A stretch of 61,402 nucleotides of DNA from Deltaproteobacteria bacterium (lineage in GTDB: Bacteria > Myxococcota_A > UBA9042): NCBI GenBank assembly GCA_016875335.1, contig VGRO01000010.1, positions 1 through 61,402 of the forward strand, given 5' to 3'. A program made the position numbers and the translations under genes. The notes under the pieces were generated by a model. The model ran no database searches, was not told the origin of the DNA, and saw only the letters and a list, made by a program, of their open reading frames with translations. Of this stretch, positions 51,503 to 59,841 are shown piece by piece. Position 1 is the first letter of the stretch; every line of letters starts with the position of its first letter.

Positions 51503-52129
51503 CTACAGCGCGACGGCCAACCCGATCGACCGCAGCTTGTTGCGCGCCGCGGCCACATCGCCCGCGAAAAGCACGGCATCCATGCCCAGCGACCGCGCCG
51601 CTTCGACGTTCTCCGGGCGGTCGTCGAAGAACACGCAGTCACCGGGATCGACCTCGGCCGTGGCGAAAAAGCGCTCGTAGTACACCCGGTCCGGCTTGTT
51701 GGCGCCGATTTCGTACGACAGGTGCCAGCCGGAAAAGTCGTCCAGCACCGGCATCTTGGCGTGGATGTACGCAAAATGCATGGGATCAGTGTTCGACAGC
51801 AGCCACACCGCCGCTCCGCTGGTAACCGCCGCTTGGGCCACCGACTCCATTTCCGGCCACGGGTCAAAGATCGCGCACCACGCGCCGGCCACCACGCCGC
51901 GGTCGAGGTGACCTACGCCGAACTGGCCGGCCAACCGGTCCAAGAACGCATCTGCGCCGAGCGCGCCACACGAAAGCGCCAAGCCGTGTTCGTCAAAAAA
52001 CGGCGGCGTCTGGCCGCGAACTGCGCGGTAGTCGCGGTTGCCCAGGCGGCACAATTCGCGCACGCAGCGGTCGAACCGCAGCTTGACCAGGACGTTGCCG
52101 AGATCGAAACAGACGACCGGGTTGGTCAC
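51503..52129 (-). CDS. HAD-superfamily hydrolase (YihX-like)
   Basis: A 208-residue phosphatase of the haloacid dehalogenase superfamily: motif I as D-L-G-N-V near residue 8 (V-C-F-D-L-G-N-V-L-V), motif II L-L-S-N-T-D, motif III lysine around A-N-K-P-D, and F-F-D-D-R-P-E-N-V for motif IV. The second motif I Asp is replaced by Gly-Asn, as in YihX-type and epoxide-hydrolase-like members. It probably acts on a small phosphate ester. The GTG at 52129 overlaps the preceding lipoprotein stop (GTGA). Confidence 0.85.
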   Translation of the reverse strand: MTNPVVCFDLGNVLVKLRFDRCVRELCRLGNRDYRAVRGQTPPFFDEHGLALSCGALGADAFLDRLAGQFGVGHLDRGVVAGAWCAIFDPWPEMESVAQAAVTSGAAVWLLSNTDPMHFAYIHAKMPVLDDFSGWHLSYEIGANKPDRVYYERFFATAEVDPGDCVFFDDRPENVEAARSLGMDAVLFAGDVAAARNKLRSIGLAVAL

Positions 52130-52755
52130 GGCAGGGCTTCGACGGCCTTCCAGAAGCTCGGATCGCCAACGATTTTCTCGCCCAGGCACGCCATGGTTTT
52201 GGCCATCCAGTCGTCGCCGCCGCTCGATTCGCAGGCGTACAGGTGGACCCAGCCTTGCATGGTCACTTCGATGACGCCCTGGCCGGTGATGCCTTCGCCG
52301 CCGGTCGAGGTCTTGAGTTCCGTCAGGCGCAGAGTCGCCACGCGGGTCCGGCCGAACTTGGGGCCGCCCTCGGGCGGGCGCCACCCGTAGACCACGTCGC
52401 CGTTGACGATGTCGTGGTTGAAGATCTCTTGGCCAAATTCCTGGAAGCGCTCGTCGTACAGGCCCAACTTGGCGATGACGCGGTTGATCTGCCGGGCCAG
52501 CTCCGCTGTCCACTGCGATACCAGGACCTTGGTGCCGCCCAGGCCGGCCGAGACCTCGATGGTGTCGGGCTGATGCGTCGGGTCGGCGTAGAACGCCACG
52601 CGGTAGGCGCGCGACGCGTCGGCCATCGCGCCCTGGTTGGCCATGTTGACGGTGTCGATGCCGCGCACCGCCTGGGGGGCGAGCGTCGAAGCGCATGCCG
52701 CGACCGACGAGGCCAGGCACCACAGGGCAGCGAGGTAGGCGAAACGGTCCATCAC
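52126..52755 (-). CDS. Hypothetical lipoprotein
   Basis: A 209-residue predicted lipoprotein with lipobox S-V-A-A-C (Cys21). The mature part is a small mixed domain with V-L-V-S-Q-W, R-V-I-A-K-L-G and W-V-H-L-Y-A-C-E-S segments; no known family seen. The start GTG at 52755 (ATG at 52752 is equally possible) overlaps the stop of the esterase gene, and its own stop overlaps the HAD gene: a three-gene coupled run. Confidence 0.72.
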   Translation of the reverse strand: MMDRFAYLAALWCLASSVAACASTLAPQAVRGIDTVNMANQGAMADASRAYRVAFYADPTHQPDTIEVSAGLGGTKVLVSQWTAELARQINRVIAKLGLYDERFQEFGQEIFNHDIVNGDVVYGWRPPEGGPKFGRTRVATLRLTELKTSTGGEGITGQGVIEVTMQGWVHLYACESSGGDDWMAKTMACLGEKIVGDPSFWKAVEALP

Positions 52756-53813
52756 GGCACGATCTTGCAGCCTGCGGGTGCCTTCGAGGGCAGACCGGCG
52801 GACAGCGGGCTCTGGCCCGCGGGGTCGTGGCTGTGGGCCAGAAGGAACTGCGCGGCGAACTGCGCAATGTCCGGCGTCACGGTATGGCCCTGGCTGTGCT
52901 GGCAGTGCACCACGAAATGGCCGGCGCTGCGCAGGTGCTTGTTGAGCGTCTCGGTCGAGGCCTGGAAGTCCACCAAGCCCTGGCCGAACTGGTCATTGGG
53001 GCCGCCCGACGAGTCCAGCACCGGCACCGGCAGCGCCGGCTTGGACCACGGGTTGAAGTCGTTGACGCCGCCGGACAGGATGGCTGCGGCCGCCAGTTGG
53101 GCACTGCGGTGCATGACCAGCCACGTGCTCCACAGCGCGCCGGCCGAAAAGCCCATGGTGTAGACGCGTTTGCGGTCGATGCCGTGCTGCGCGTCGAGGC
53201 AGGCGAGCGCGCCGTCGAAAATCCCGGCGTCCAGGTGCGCATCGGCCACGAAGTGCCACCCCGTCATCATGCTGCAACAGCCCTTGGCGCTGGCGGTGTT
53301 GCAGCACACATCGGGCGTGACGACCACGACGTTCAAGGCCTTGGCCAACTGCTTGGCGCCGAAGGCGGTGTTGAAGTTCTTGGCGCTGTCGCCAAGCCCG
53401 TGCCAGAGGAAAAGGACGCCCGCGCCCTTTGGGTCTTCGGGGAGCGTCACCAGCAAGCCTCGGCCAAAGCCGCCGACCTGCAACTCCACGGGTCCGCTAG
53501 AGAAATCCGGGCAGGTCCAGGCATACGGCGTGGGTGCGGCCGGCAGGCCGGCCACGTCGGCGGAGGCCGCGTCGGCCGTCGGCGTTTCGACGCCGGACGC
53601 ACCGTCCGCGGCGGTCGCACTGTCCCCGGCTGTCGCACTGTCCCCGGCTGTCGCACCATCGCTGGGTCCGGCGGCCGCGTCCGCAGTCGTCTCGGCGGTC
53701 GCGCCGTCGGCCGCAGGGGTTGCCGGTGCGGTCGAACCACAGGCCGAGATCGCGAGCCATGCCAACGCGACCGCAACGCCCGGATTCGACTGGATTTCGC
53801 GGCGGATCGTCAC
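52752..53813 (-). CDS. Secreted PHB-depolymerase/feruloyl-esterase-like hydrolase
   Basis: A 353-residue exported alpha/beta hydrolase. After an anchor/lipobox-like segment (L-A-I-S-A-C near 22) there is an Asp/Ala/Thr-rich spacer to about 95. The catalytic domain has L-W-H-G-L-G-D-S, the nucleophile G-F-S-A-G (about 209-213) and G-G-V-N-D, with a His in Q-G-H-T-V. The layout resembles LpqC/PHB depolymerase-like esterases. Its N-terminal cysteines C-C-N and G-C-C-S-M are unusual. GTG start at 53813. Substrate unknown. Confidence 0.75.
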   Translation of the reverse strand: MTIRREIQSNPGVAVALAWLAISACGSTAPATPAADGATAETTADAAAGPSDGATAGDSATAGDSATAADGASGVETPTADAASADVAGLPAAPTPYAWTCPDFSSGPVELQVGGFGRGLLVTLPEDPKGAGVLFLWHGLGDSAKNFNTAFGAKQLAKALNVVVVTPDVCCNTASAKGCCSMMTGWHFVADAHLDAGIFDGALACLDAQHGIDRKRVYTMGFSAGALWSTWLVMHRSAQLAAAAILSGGVNDFNPWSKPALPVPVLDSSGGPNDQFGQGLVDFQASTETLNKHLRSAGHFVVHCQHSQGHTVTPDIAQFAAQFLLAHSHDPAGQSPLSAGLPSKAPAGCKIVP

Positions 53814-53967
53814 GGTCGGTTCCCGGCTGCCCGGTCGGCGGGTCGCAAGCGTAGTCAAGGTGGCGGGGTTGCGCAAGATAATGCCACCCCGACCGCTTGC
53901 CTTTCACAGGCGCGACGCTCGCGGTCGGCAATGCTCCAGGCCCGGGGGCGAGTCGCCGCGGCGGGCG

Positions 53968-54429
53968 CTACCACACCAACCACGGCCGCGCAACGCCCGC
54001 CCGCATCGGCCACGGGATGCCGGCCAGCAGCAGGATCACCGCCAGCCCGTATCCGATGGCGACCGCCTTGTGGGCCTGGGCCCCGTCCGCCGCACGCTTG
54101 GCCCTGGCATAGCCGATGTGCACGGCGACCACTGCCAGCAGCATCATCGCGGCGTGCTCCACGGCAAAGAAGCGCAGCACCGGTTCCTTCATGGCGGCGC
54201 CCATGTCGGCGCGCGCGGCCTGCACGAGCGGGCTCCTGAGCCACAGCGCGCCGCCGACCAACAGCTGCAGGTCCATGGCGATCAAGCCGACCAAGGCCGT
54301 GATCTTGTGGATCGGTCGCCACTCGGGCAGCGAGCGCAGGGCCAGCGCGCACAACAGCGCCGCTGCGGCCACGTCGCCGAGCGCCACCCAGCGCAACAGC
54401 GAGTGCAGGGGAAGCAGGAAATCTTGCAT
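53968..54429 (-). CDS. Four-helix integral membrane protein
   Basis: A 153-residue protein with four hydrophobic helices at roughly 10-32, 45-65, 85-107 and 125-145. H12 in L-H-S-L-L-R-W, H39 and the helix-3 pair E-H-A-A resemble the cytochrome-b-like families, and several bacterial membrane proteins share the L-H-S-L-L-R-W start, but no heme site is proven. ATG at 54429; upstream ribosome site weak. Divergent from the GNAT gene. Confidence 0.7.
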   Translation of the reverse strand: MQDFLLPLHSLLRWVALGDVAAAALLCALALRSLPEWRPIHKITALVGLIAMDLQLLVGGALWLRSPLVQAARADMGAAMKEPVLRFFAVEHAAMMLLAVVAVHIGYARAKRAADGAQAHKAVAIGYGLAVILLLAGIPWPMRAGVARPWLVW

Positions 54430-54546
54430 CGGACCCGTGGGCGGCAACCGGCCGCGGCGGCTCGATACCCCGGCGCAGGCTTGCCGTCAACCGCAGACCG
54501 GGCGATCCTCTGGCGCCGCCCGCACCTGGGCGGTCGCGAGCCGGTG

Positions 54547-55563
54547 ATGACGCAGTCAAGGATAGGTGCCGAACTCGTGCTGGCCACGCCGGCACAGCAG
54601 GCGGACCGCTGGGCCCATCACTACGCGCAGTGGGGGACCGGCTACGAGCGATCGCTTTTCCTGCGCCGCGAAGCCGCCTTGGCCGAAAGCGGGTTCGGCC
54701 GCACCCATCTGCGCATGTGGTTGTGGGTCGACGACGCCGGCGAAGTGCTCGCCAGTTGCGAAACCTACGCCGGCACCGCCTGGTACTGCGACGACGTCGG
54801 CCGTACCAGTCTGGAGCCCTTGCAGGCCATCGCCAGCGTGCTGGTCGTGCCCGAACTGCGCGGCCAGGGCCACGCGGCGGCGATGATGGCGGCGCTATCG
54901 GTTGAACTGCGCGCGCTGGGCACCACGGTTTCGACCTTGTTTTCCGACGTCGGGCCGAACCTGTACCGCAAGGCCGGCTATCTGTTGCACCCAGCGCGCA
55001 AGACCGTGATTGCTGTGCCGGGCCACATGGCGGCGCCCACCGGGGTCGTGGAGTTGGGCCTGGGCGACCTGGCCGACGTGCTCGAGCGCGACCGCGAGGA
55101 ACTCGGCGCCTGGGTCGGCGGCTCGACTGCGCCCGCGCTGGCCGAGGTGGTGCAGGTGGACCGCGTCGCGTGGTTCGCCACCCGGGCGCGCTATCGGGCC
55201 TGGGCCCGCGGCACCGAGGCCAGCCCGGTGCTCGGCGTGGCGGTCGGCGACAGTTTCTGTCTGTGGAGCGCCGACGCGGCCGACCCGCTCCTGCACATGT
55301 TGGCGTGGCGGCCGCGCACGCCGCACGACGCCGAGAAGATGGTGCACGCTGCGTTGGCCCATGCCGCCGAACTCGGTCTGCGACAGGTGGAGTTCTGGGA
55401 CGCCGACCGCGATACTGGCCTCGACCCCTGGCGCAGGCCGGCCGTGCAGCCGCCGGGCGTCGGCCAATCGCGCGAAACGGGGCTGCCGATGATGGCGTGG
55501 TTGCAGCAAGGCCGGCCGATGCCGCTGGTGTGGATGGGCATCGAGCGGTACGCGTGGTGTTGA
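54547..55563 (+). CDS. GNAT-family N-acetyltransferase
   Basis: A 338-residue acetyltransferase. The acetyl-CoA site is seen as V-V-P-E-L-R-G-Q-G-H-A near residue 101, followed by Y-R-K-A-G-Y near 140, the usual beta5/alpha4 arrangement. The C-terminal ~190 residues form a second domain resembling that of lysine acetyltransferase-like proteins (LYC1 type), but this is a weak comparison. The acceptor is unknown. ATG at 54547 follows a GTG three bases upstream. Confidence 0.8.
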   Translation: MTQSRIGAELVLATPAQQADRWAHHYAQWGTGYERSLFLRREAALAESGFGRTHLRMWLWVDDAGEVLASCETYAGTAWYCDDVGRTSLEPLQAIASVLVVPELRGQGHAAAMMAALSVELRALGTTVSTLFSDVGPNLYRKAGYLLHPARKTVIAVPGHMAAPTGVVELGLGDLADVLERDREELGAWVGGSTAPALAEVVQVDRVAWFATRARYRAWARGTEASPVLGVAVGDSFCLWSADAADPLLHMLAWRPRTPHDAEKMVHAALAHAAELGLRQVEFWDADRDTGLDPWRRPAVQPPGVGQSRETGLPMMAWLQQGRPMPLVWMGIERYAWC

Positions 55564-55597
55564 CGGGTGGGCCGGTCCACCAGACCGCCACGCCCGG

Positions 55598-57406
55598 CTA
55601 CCTCAGCGTTCCCGCCACCCGCTGCGCCCGCAAAACCGCCGTCCGTTGGCGCTGGGCATCCCACTGCGCCAGCGCCTTGGTGTGCAACTCCAACGCCTGG
55701 TCGCGGTGGGTCCCTTCCAGATCGCGCGCCAGGGCCTGCCCGGCCAGTTCGACCGCGTCGGCCCACTGCGCCTGCTCGTACAAGAGCGCACCCTTGGAGA
55801 GATAGCCGCGCGGATGCTCGGGATTGGCGGCGATGGCCTTGCTGTAGGCGTCGCGCGCGCCTTCGATGTCGCCCTGGGTCCACAAGAGGTCGCCCAACGT
55901 CGCCCAGGCCGGCGCGCAGTACCATGGGTTGATGCGCAGGCACTCCTGCAAGAACATGCGACCGAATTCCGGTTGGCCCAGGTTGCGCAGCGCGACTTCG
56001 CCGACTTCGTGCAGCAGCGACCAGTTGTCGCGCTCGACCTGAAGCGCAGCCCGGTAGGCGTCCAGCGTCCTGGGGTCGCGGTCGCCGAGCAGCGTGCGCG
56101 CGTTGGCAATGGCCGCCTCCAGGCCGTCGAACGCCCGGATGTCGAAGTGCAACTCGAACGCCGCGCGCGTCTGCGGCAGCGCTGCACGGGCCACCAACCG
56201 CGTCTTGATCGACGCCTCGCCTTCGCCGTGCGGTGCCGTCACCGTCGCGCCCGCGCCGCCCTGGTCCACGGGCCTGCCCAGCCAGCGGTCGAGCAGGTAG
56301 TGGTTGATGCCGGTGCCGGTGCTCGGCCCATAGTGCTGGTAGACGTGGTTGGTGTTGGCACGCTCGGCGGTGGCCGGGCCGTAGTCGCGGTACAGCACCA
56401 CGCCGTCGGGGCGCAGGTTGGCGTCCAGCACCTGCTGCAGCGCCCGCACTGCGCCGCCCGAGTGCAGCACCCACACGTCGCCGAGCACGTCGCCCGGCGC
56501 GGGCTCGGGCGGCGGCGCCTGGTCGAGGTCGGTCGCGATGGCATCGGCGCAGCGGGCCACTTCGTCCCCAAGTTCCACTTGCCCCAGGGCCACGTTGCCG
56601 AGCGCCAGTTCGAGGTCGATGAGTGGATACAGCGGCACCAGCGGCGCCTTGGCGCGCAGGTCCTCGGCGGCCGCGAGCTGCGCGATCTTGTCGGCGCTGG
56701 CGGAGGTGTACGCCGGCAGGTCGTCGGGGTGGCGCAGCAGCGTGCGCGCGACCAGCAGGCCCCAGCCGGTCTCGGGCCCCGCCTCGCCTTGGCGGACGAT
56801 GCGCCGCAGGCTGTGGGCCGGCAGAATCGACAGCGCGTAGGTCATCACCACCGCGCGCAGCTTGCCGGTCAGGTCCACGACCTCGCCCGTGTCGATGCGC
56901 TGGGCCGTAGCCGGGGCCGCAATGTCGCACAGCGCCAACACCACGTGGCCGGCGTGACGGTCGAAAATCCCCTTGTCGCGGGCGTCGGCCAACACTTTCG
57001 GCGTGCCGTCGGTGGCCCAAAACGTCAAGCGGTCGTAGTAGTCGCGGCCATACTGCTGGCAGAGCAGCGCAAAACGGTCGAGCAACTGCACGGCGTGCAG
57101 CCCCAGGCCCATCGCCAGCTCTTGGATGTGGATTTCGGCTTCCAGCGCACCGGCACCGTCGAGCTCCAAGCAATGGGCGAAAAGCACTTCCGCGGCGCGG
57201 TAGGCGGCAAGCCCACCCTGGTTGACCAGGTTCGGCACCTCCTGGGTGGTGAACGCCTGGGCGCCGCGCAACTGGTAGGCCATCAGCCCCAACTGCCAGT
57301 CGAGCGACTGCATGAGCGGAGTCCACTCTTGCAGGACCACGGGCGCCGTCGGATCGGCCTCAGTTGCGGCTGGGGAAGTGGTTTCGGGCAGCGGGTCGGC
57401 GGGCAT
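55598..57406 (-). CDS. MidA-like SAM methyltransferase with C-terminal TPRs
   Basis: A 602-residue protein. Residues 92-160 contain E-I-H-I-Q-E-L-A-M-G-L-G and D-Y-Y-D-R-L-T-F-W-A-T-D-G-T, matching the E-L-G-x-G-x-G/Y-D-R-L-x-Y-x-A-x-D-x-S pattern of MidA-family-related methyltransferases; V-V-L-Y-R-D-Y-G near 310 fits the D-Y-G motif. Gly in the first G-x-G is replaced by Ala, so activity is uncertain. TPR units follow near 495-570. GGAG precedes the ATG at 57406. The start lies inside the 3' end of the HipA-N reading frame, so it may be read from the same transcript. Confidence 0.65.
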   Translation of the reverse strand: MPADPLPETTSPAATEADPTAPVVLQEWTPLMQSLDWQLGLMAYQLRGAQAFTTQEVPNLVNQGGLAAYRAAEVLFAHCLELDGAGALEAEIHIQELAMGLGLHAVQLLDRFALLCQQYGRDYYDRLTFWATDGTPKVLADARDKGIFDRHAGHVVLALCDIAAPATAQRIDTGEVVDLTGKLRAVVMTYALSILPAHSLRRIVRQGEAGPETGWGLLVARTLLRHPDDLPAYTSASADKIAQLAAAEDLRAKAPLVPLYPLIDLELALGNVALGQVELGDEVARCADAIATDLDQAPPPEPAPGDVLGDVWVLHSGGAVRALQQVLDANLRPDGVVLYRDYGPATAERANTNHVYQHYGPSTGTGINHYLLDRWLGRPVDQGGAGATVTAPHGEGEASIKTRLVARAALPQTRAAFELHFDIRAFDGLEAAIANARTLLGDRDPRTLDAYRAALQVERDNWSLLHEVGEVALRNLGQPEFGRMFLQECLRINPWYCAPAWATLGDLLWTQGDIEGARDAYSKAIAANPEHPRGYLSKGALLYEQAQWADAVELAGQALARDLEGTHRDQALELHTKALAQWDAQRQRTAVLRAQRVAGTLR

Positions 57407-57689
57407 GGGCGGGCTCCGAGAAGGCCGCGCGATGCTCGCCGGTTTGCGGGTTGGGGGCAAGGGGTTGGGTGGGCGAGGTGCCGCGGCGCGGCCAGGTGCG
57501 GCCAGGGCCAAGCGGCAACTCAGGGTCCAGTTGCAGGCCGCGGCCCACTGCAAACCAGTTCGGTGCGTACTCAAATGCGACCACGGACTGCCCGCGCAGC
57601 CGGTCATGGTGCAGTTCGCCCAGCAGTTGCTGGCCACCCAACGCCGTCCAATCCAAGACGACTTGCACGGTATCGCGGTCTGCACTCAC
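57360..57689 (-). CDS. Orphan HipA N-terminal (HipS-like) domain protein
   Basis: About 109 residues. The first 65 align with the N-terminal domain of HipA: V-L-D-W-T-A-L-G-G-Q-Q-L-L-G-E-L followed by F-E-Y-A-P-N-W-F-A and L-P-L-G-P-G. The kinase part is missing; the last ~45 residues are low-complexity and run 47 bases into the methyltransferase gene. It could be a 3'-truncated hipA or a split HipS-like subunit as in HipBST. GTG at 57689 overlaps the regulator stop as GTGA, the pattern of intact operons here. No HipA kinase (HipT) is seen elsewhere in the window. Confidence 0.6.
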   Translation of the reverse strand: MSADRDTVQVVLDWTALGGQQLLGELHHDRLRGQSVVAFEYAPNWFAVGRGLQLDPELPLGPGRTWPRRGTSPTQPLAPNPQTGEHRAAFSEPAHARRPAARNHFPSRN

Positions 57690-58051
57690 GGCGTGCTCGG
57701 TCGCGGCGCTCGCCGCCTGGCGCGCTTGGGCGTCGTCAGGGCGAGGTCCTGCAAGGTGCGGCCAAGCTGGTCGTCGCGGCCGAGCGACTCCAGGTCGGCG
57801 TCGAGTCCGAGCGCCAACAAGACCCGTGCGTAGATGCCCAAGGCCACCGCCGGATCGCCGCGTTCTACGCGGGTCAGGGTGTTGCGGCTGATGCCGGCGC
57901 GCTCGGCCACCAGTTCGGCGGCGTACAGCCGGCGCAGGCGCGCCAGGTGCAGGTTGTGGCCGAGGTTGGTCAGCGTGCGCTGCAAGCGAAGCGGCAACGG
58001 TGGCGTGGTACGGGGCATCTTGCTGGGCGGCGCGGCGGTGCTGCGCGCCAT
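57686..58051 (-). CDS. XRE-family helix-turn-helix regulator (HipB-like)
   Basis: A 121-residue DNA-binding protein. The HTH is at about 40-75: L-V-A-E-R-A-G-I-S-R-N-T-L-T-R-V-E-R-G, then a dimer-forming helix with L-L-A-L-G-L. Basic ends suggest DNA contact. Pairing with a HipA-like fragment by GTGA overlap makes it HipB-like: it would repress its own operon and neutralise the partner. ATG at 58051 (residue 1), with a second in-frame ATG 11 codons later. Confidence 0.8.
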   Translation of the reverse strand: MARSTAAPPSKMPRTTPPLPLRLQRTLTNLGHNLHLARLRRLYAAELVAERAGISRNTLTRVERGDPAVALGIYARVLLALGLDADLESLGRDDQLGRTLQDLALTTPKRARRRAPRPSTP

Positions 58052-58508
58052 AGATTGTGCGAATTGTCGCGTTGATGGTCAAGATATGGTGCATCCTCGG
58101 CGGGAGCGGGCGGCACGGCACAAGTGGTGCACTCCTTTGGGGCATGCGGCCAGCATGCAGATTTTCTGCGATAGAGTGGACATTGCGACCGCGCGAAGTT
58201 TTCAGCGTCAGCCGGCTGCGCCGGACAGTGGCAGGCGCAGGCCCAGGGCCAGCGGCGGATGTCAGTGTTCGCACGAGGGGTTTGATCCGGTCCTGATCCT
58301 GTGCCAGTTCCTGCCCCTGACCGGCGCCACAATTAGGGACCACCAAAATCGCGAATGCGGCGCCGGCTGACCCTGAGGGGCCGGGCGAGGCAAGAGTTTG
58401 CGTGGGCATGGCGGCACAGCGCATCTAGGGTTCCATGGGCGAATGGCCTCTGGTGCCCGGCACATCGGTTGCGCTGAACCTCCCTGGATCCTTGTTTGCG
58501 CCGATGGT
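58052..58508. other. 457-base gene-free stretch with repeat copy
   Basis: No coding sequence supported. It holds most of the first copy of a ~210-bp dispersed repeat (58181-58391) and 117 further bases with nothing recognised. Confidence 0.5.
58181..58391. repeat. ~210-bp dispersed repeat, copy 1
   Basis: Begins CATTGCGACC and ends CCGGGCGAGGC. It is near-identical to 60794-61003, with a third partial copy at 60440-60540. The right half contains GGCGCC palindromes. No frame is conserved in a way that suggests a protein. Confidence 0.75.
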
Positions 58509-58796
58509 CTACCGCACCGAAGGCGTCGCCACCAGCTCAATGCCAAGCCCGTGCAGCACCTTGACCACGGTCTCGAAGCGCGGCTTGGCCCCGGGCGCAA
58601 GCGCCTTGTAAAGGCTCTCGCGGCCGAGGTTGGCGGTTGCGGCCAGCTGCGCCATGCCGCGCGCGCGGGCGACGTCGTTCAGCGCCGCTAGCAAGACGTC
58701 CGGGTTCGGATCGGCCAGAGCCGCCGAAATGTATTCAGCGATGACCTCGTCGTTGGCGAGGTAGTCGGCCGCCTCAAACTTGGAAAACGTTGTCAT
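58509..58796 (-). CDS. HigA-like antitoxin of a RelE/HigB pair
   Basis: A 95-residue protein of the addiction-module antidote type: an N-terminal segment, then a HTH with G-M-A-Q-L-A-A-T-A-N-L-G-R-E-S-L-Y-K-A-L and K-P-R-F-E-T-V-V-K-V-L-H-G-L-G-I-E-L. It would bind the neighbouring toxin and the operator. ATG at 58796 overlaps the toxin stop as ATGA, so toxin is translated first. Confidence 0.88.
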   Translation of the reverse strand: MTTFSKFEAADYLANDEVIAEYISAALADPNPDVLLAALNDVARARGMAQLAATANLGRESLYKALAPGAKPRFETVVKVLHGLGIELVATPSVR

Positions 58797-59098
58797 GAGT
58801 TGCTCCCGGCCAGGGCTGCGGCCATGGCTTTGGCGCGCGCAATGTCGCGCGGTTGGGTCGACTTGTCCCCGCCGACAAGCAACAACCACACCTCGCTGTC
58901 GCGGCGCGCGTAGTAGACGCGGTAGCCGGGGCCGACGTGGACGCGCATTTCAAACACGCCGTCGCCTACCGCAGCGACGTCGCCGAAATTGCCAAGCTCT
59001 GCGCTGCGAATTCGATGCACGATTCGCGCTTTGCCGATGTTGTCCTTGAGCGCCCTCAGCCATGTATCGAACTCTGCGCTTCTGAGGAACACGGCCAT
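58793..59098 (-). CDS. RelE/HigB-like toxin
   Basis: A 101-residue toxin of the Gp49/HigB-related type, which cleaves mRNA on the ribosome. Diagnostic pieces are F-D-T-W-L-R-A-L-K-D, G-N-F-G-D-V-A-A-V-G-D-G-V, G-P-G-Y-R-V-Y-Y, and L-L-V-G-G-D-K-S-T-Q. ATG at 59098 chosen because it directly follows a palindromic operator; a start at 59170 would place the operator inside the gene. Confidence 0.87.
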   Translation of the reverse strand: MAVFLRSAEFDTWLRALKDNIGKARIVHRIRSAELGNFGDVAAVGDGVFEMRVHVGPGYRVYYARRDSEVWLLLVGGDKSTQPRDIARAKAMAAALAGSNS

Positions 59099-59106
59099 GC
59101 TGACAG

Positions 59107-59124
59107 CGTATCCATTTGGATACG
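59107..59124. promoter_or_regulatory. Palindromic operator before the higBA-like pair
   Basis: CGTATCCATTTGGATACG: perfect 7-base arms around a 4-base centre, 9 bases from the toxin ATG. It lies in a candidate promoter spacer (TTGCCT and TACGCT on the minus strand), fitting autorepression by the antitoxin. Confidence 0.65.
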
Positions 59125-59276
59125 GATAGGCAAGGGCGCCTTCGACCGCGGACGCGATCTCAGCGTTCACGGCCGCGCTGGTGCGCCGTACTCGGTGCTA
59201 CAACCCGCAATGCCCGGCCCGAGGGCAGCGACCTGCGCGACCCAGACTGCGAAACCTCCAACTTGGGGCCGCACCC

Positions 59277-59441
59277 TCACCCCCGCCGCAGCCCCTCCAC
59301 CACCGCCTGCACCCGCTCGGCAAAATCGACCAACGGCAGCCACCGCACGGCCACGCCATCGACCATCGCCTCGCTCTGCGGGCCATCGTGCACCACGAAG
59401 AAGGCCGCCGGTTGATACGCCTGAATGAACGACAGCGCCGA
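59277..59441 (-). pseudogene. C-terminal remnant of an ATPase-like (DUF4143-type) protein
   Basis: Only about 54 codons are open, after a TAG at 59442-59444. They read I-Q-A-Y-Q-P-A-A-F-F-V-V-H-D-G and V-R-W-L-P-L-V-D-F, which resembles the very end of AAA-ATPase/DUF4143 proteins found in mobile-defence contexts. No start or domain upstream, so it is a decayed fragment. Confidence 0.4.
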
Positions 59442-59562
59442 CTACCACAATCCCGGGCGCCCCTGCCGCGCTCTGCCATCGGCCAGACCTTGAATGCGAC
59501 CCCAATAACGACTACCGTTGACAGCAGCGGTCCACGTCGACGGCCGTGCCCGAGAGTTGTCC

Positions 59563-59841
59563 ATGCCGCAACCCATTTTCAGCCAAGACGTTCATCCGAT
59601 CGGCGACCTCAAGGTCCACGGCTCCGCGGTTCTCGACCAGGTCGTGCGCACAGGGCGGCCAGTCTTGATTACCCGCCGTGGCCGAGGAGTCGCCGTCTTG
59701 CTCGATCTGCCGCAGTTCGAACGCATGAACGAGGCAATTGCCTTTGGACAAGCGGTCGACCACGGGGCCGCTCAGGCCAAGCGCGGTGAATTTGCCACCG
59801 ACGCAGAAGTTGAAGCGGTCCTCGCAGCAAGGGCGGCGTGA
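59563..59841 (+). CDS. Phd/YefM-type antitoxin
   Basis: A 92-residue antitoxin: I-G-D-L-K-V-H-G-S-A-V-L-D-Q-V-V-R-T-G-R-P-V-L-I-T-R-R-G-R-G-V-A-V-L-L is the Phd/YefM DNA-binding half, and the C-terminal tail is acidic/helical. ATG at 59563 preferred to 59518. It would repress its operon with the toxin that follows. Confidence 0.88.
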   Translation: MPQPIFSQDVHPIGDLKVHGSAVLDQVVRTGRPVLITRRGRGVAVLLDLPQFERMNEAIAFGQAVDHGAAQAKRGEFATDAEVEAVLAARAA

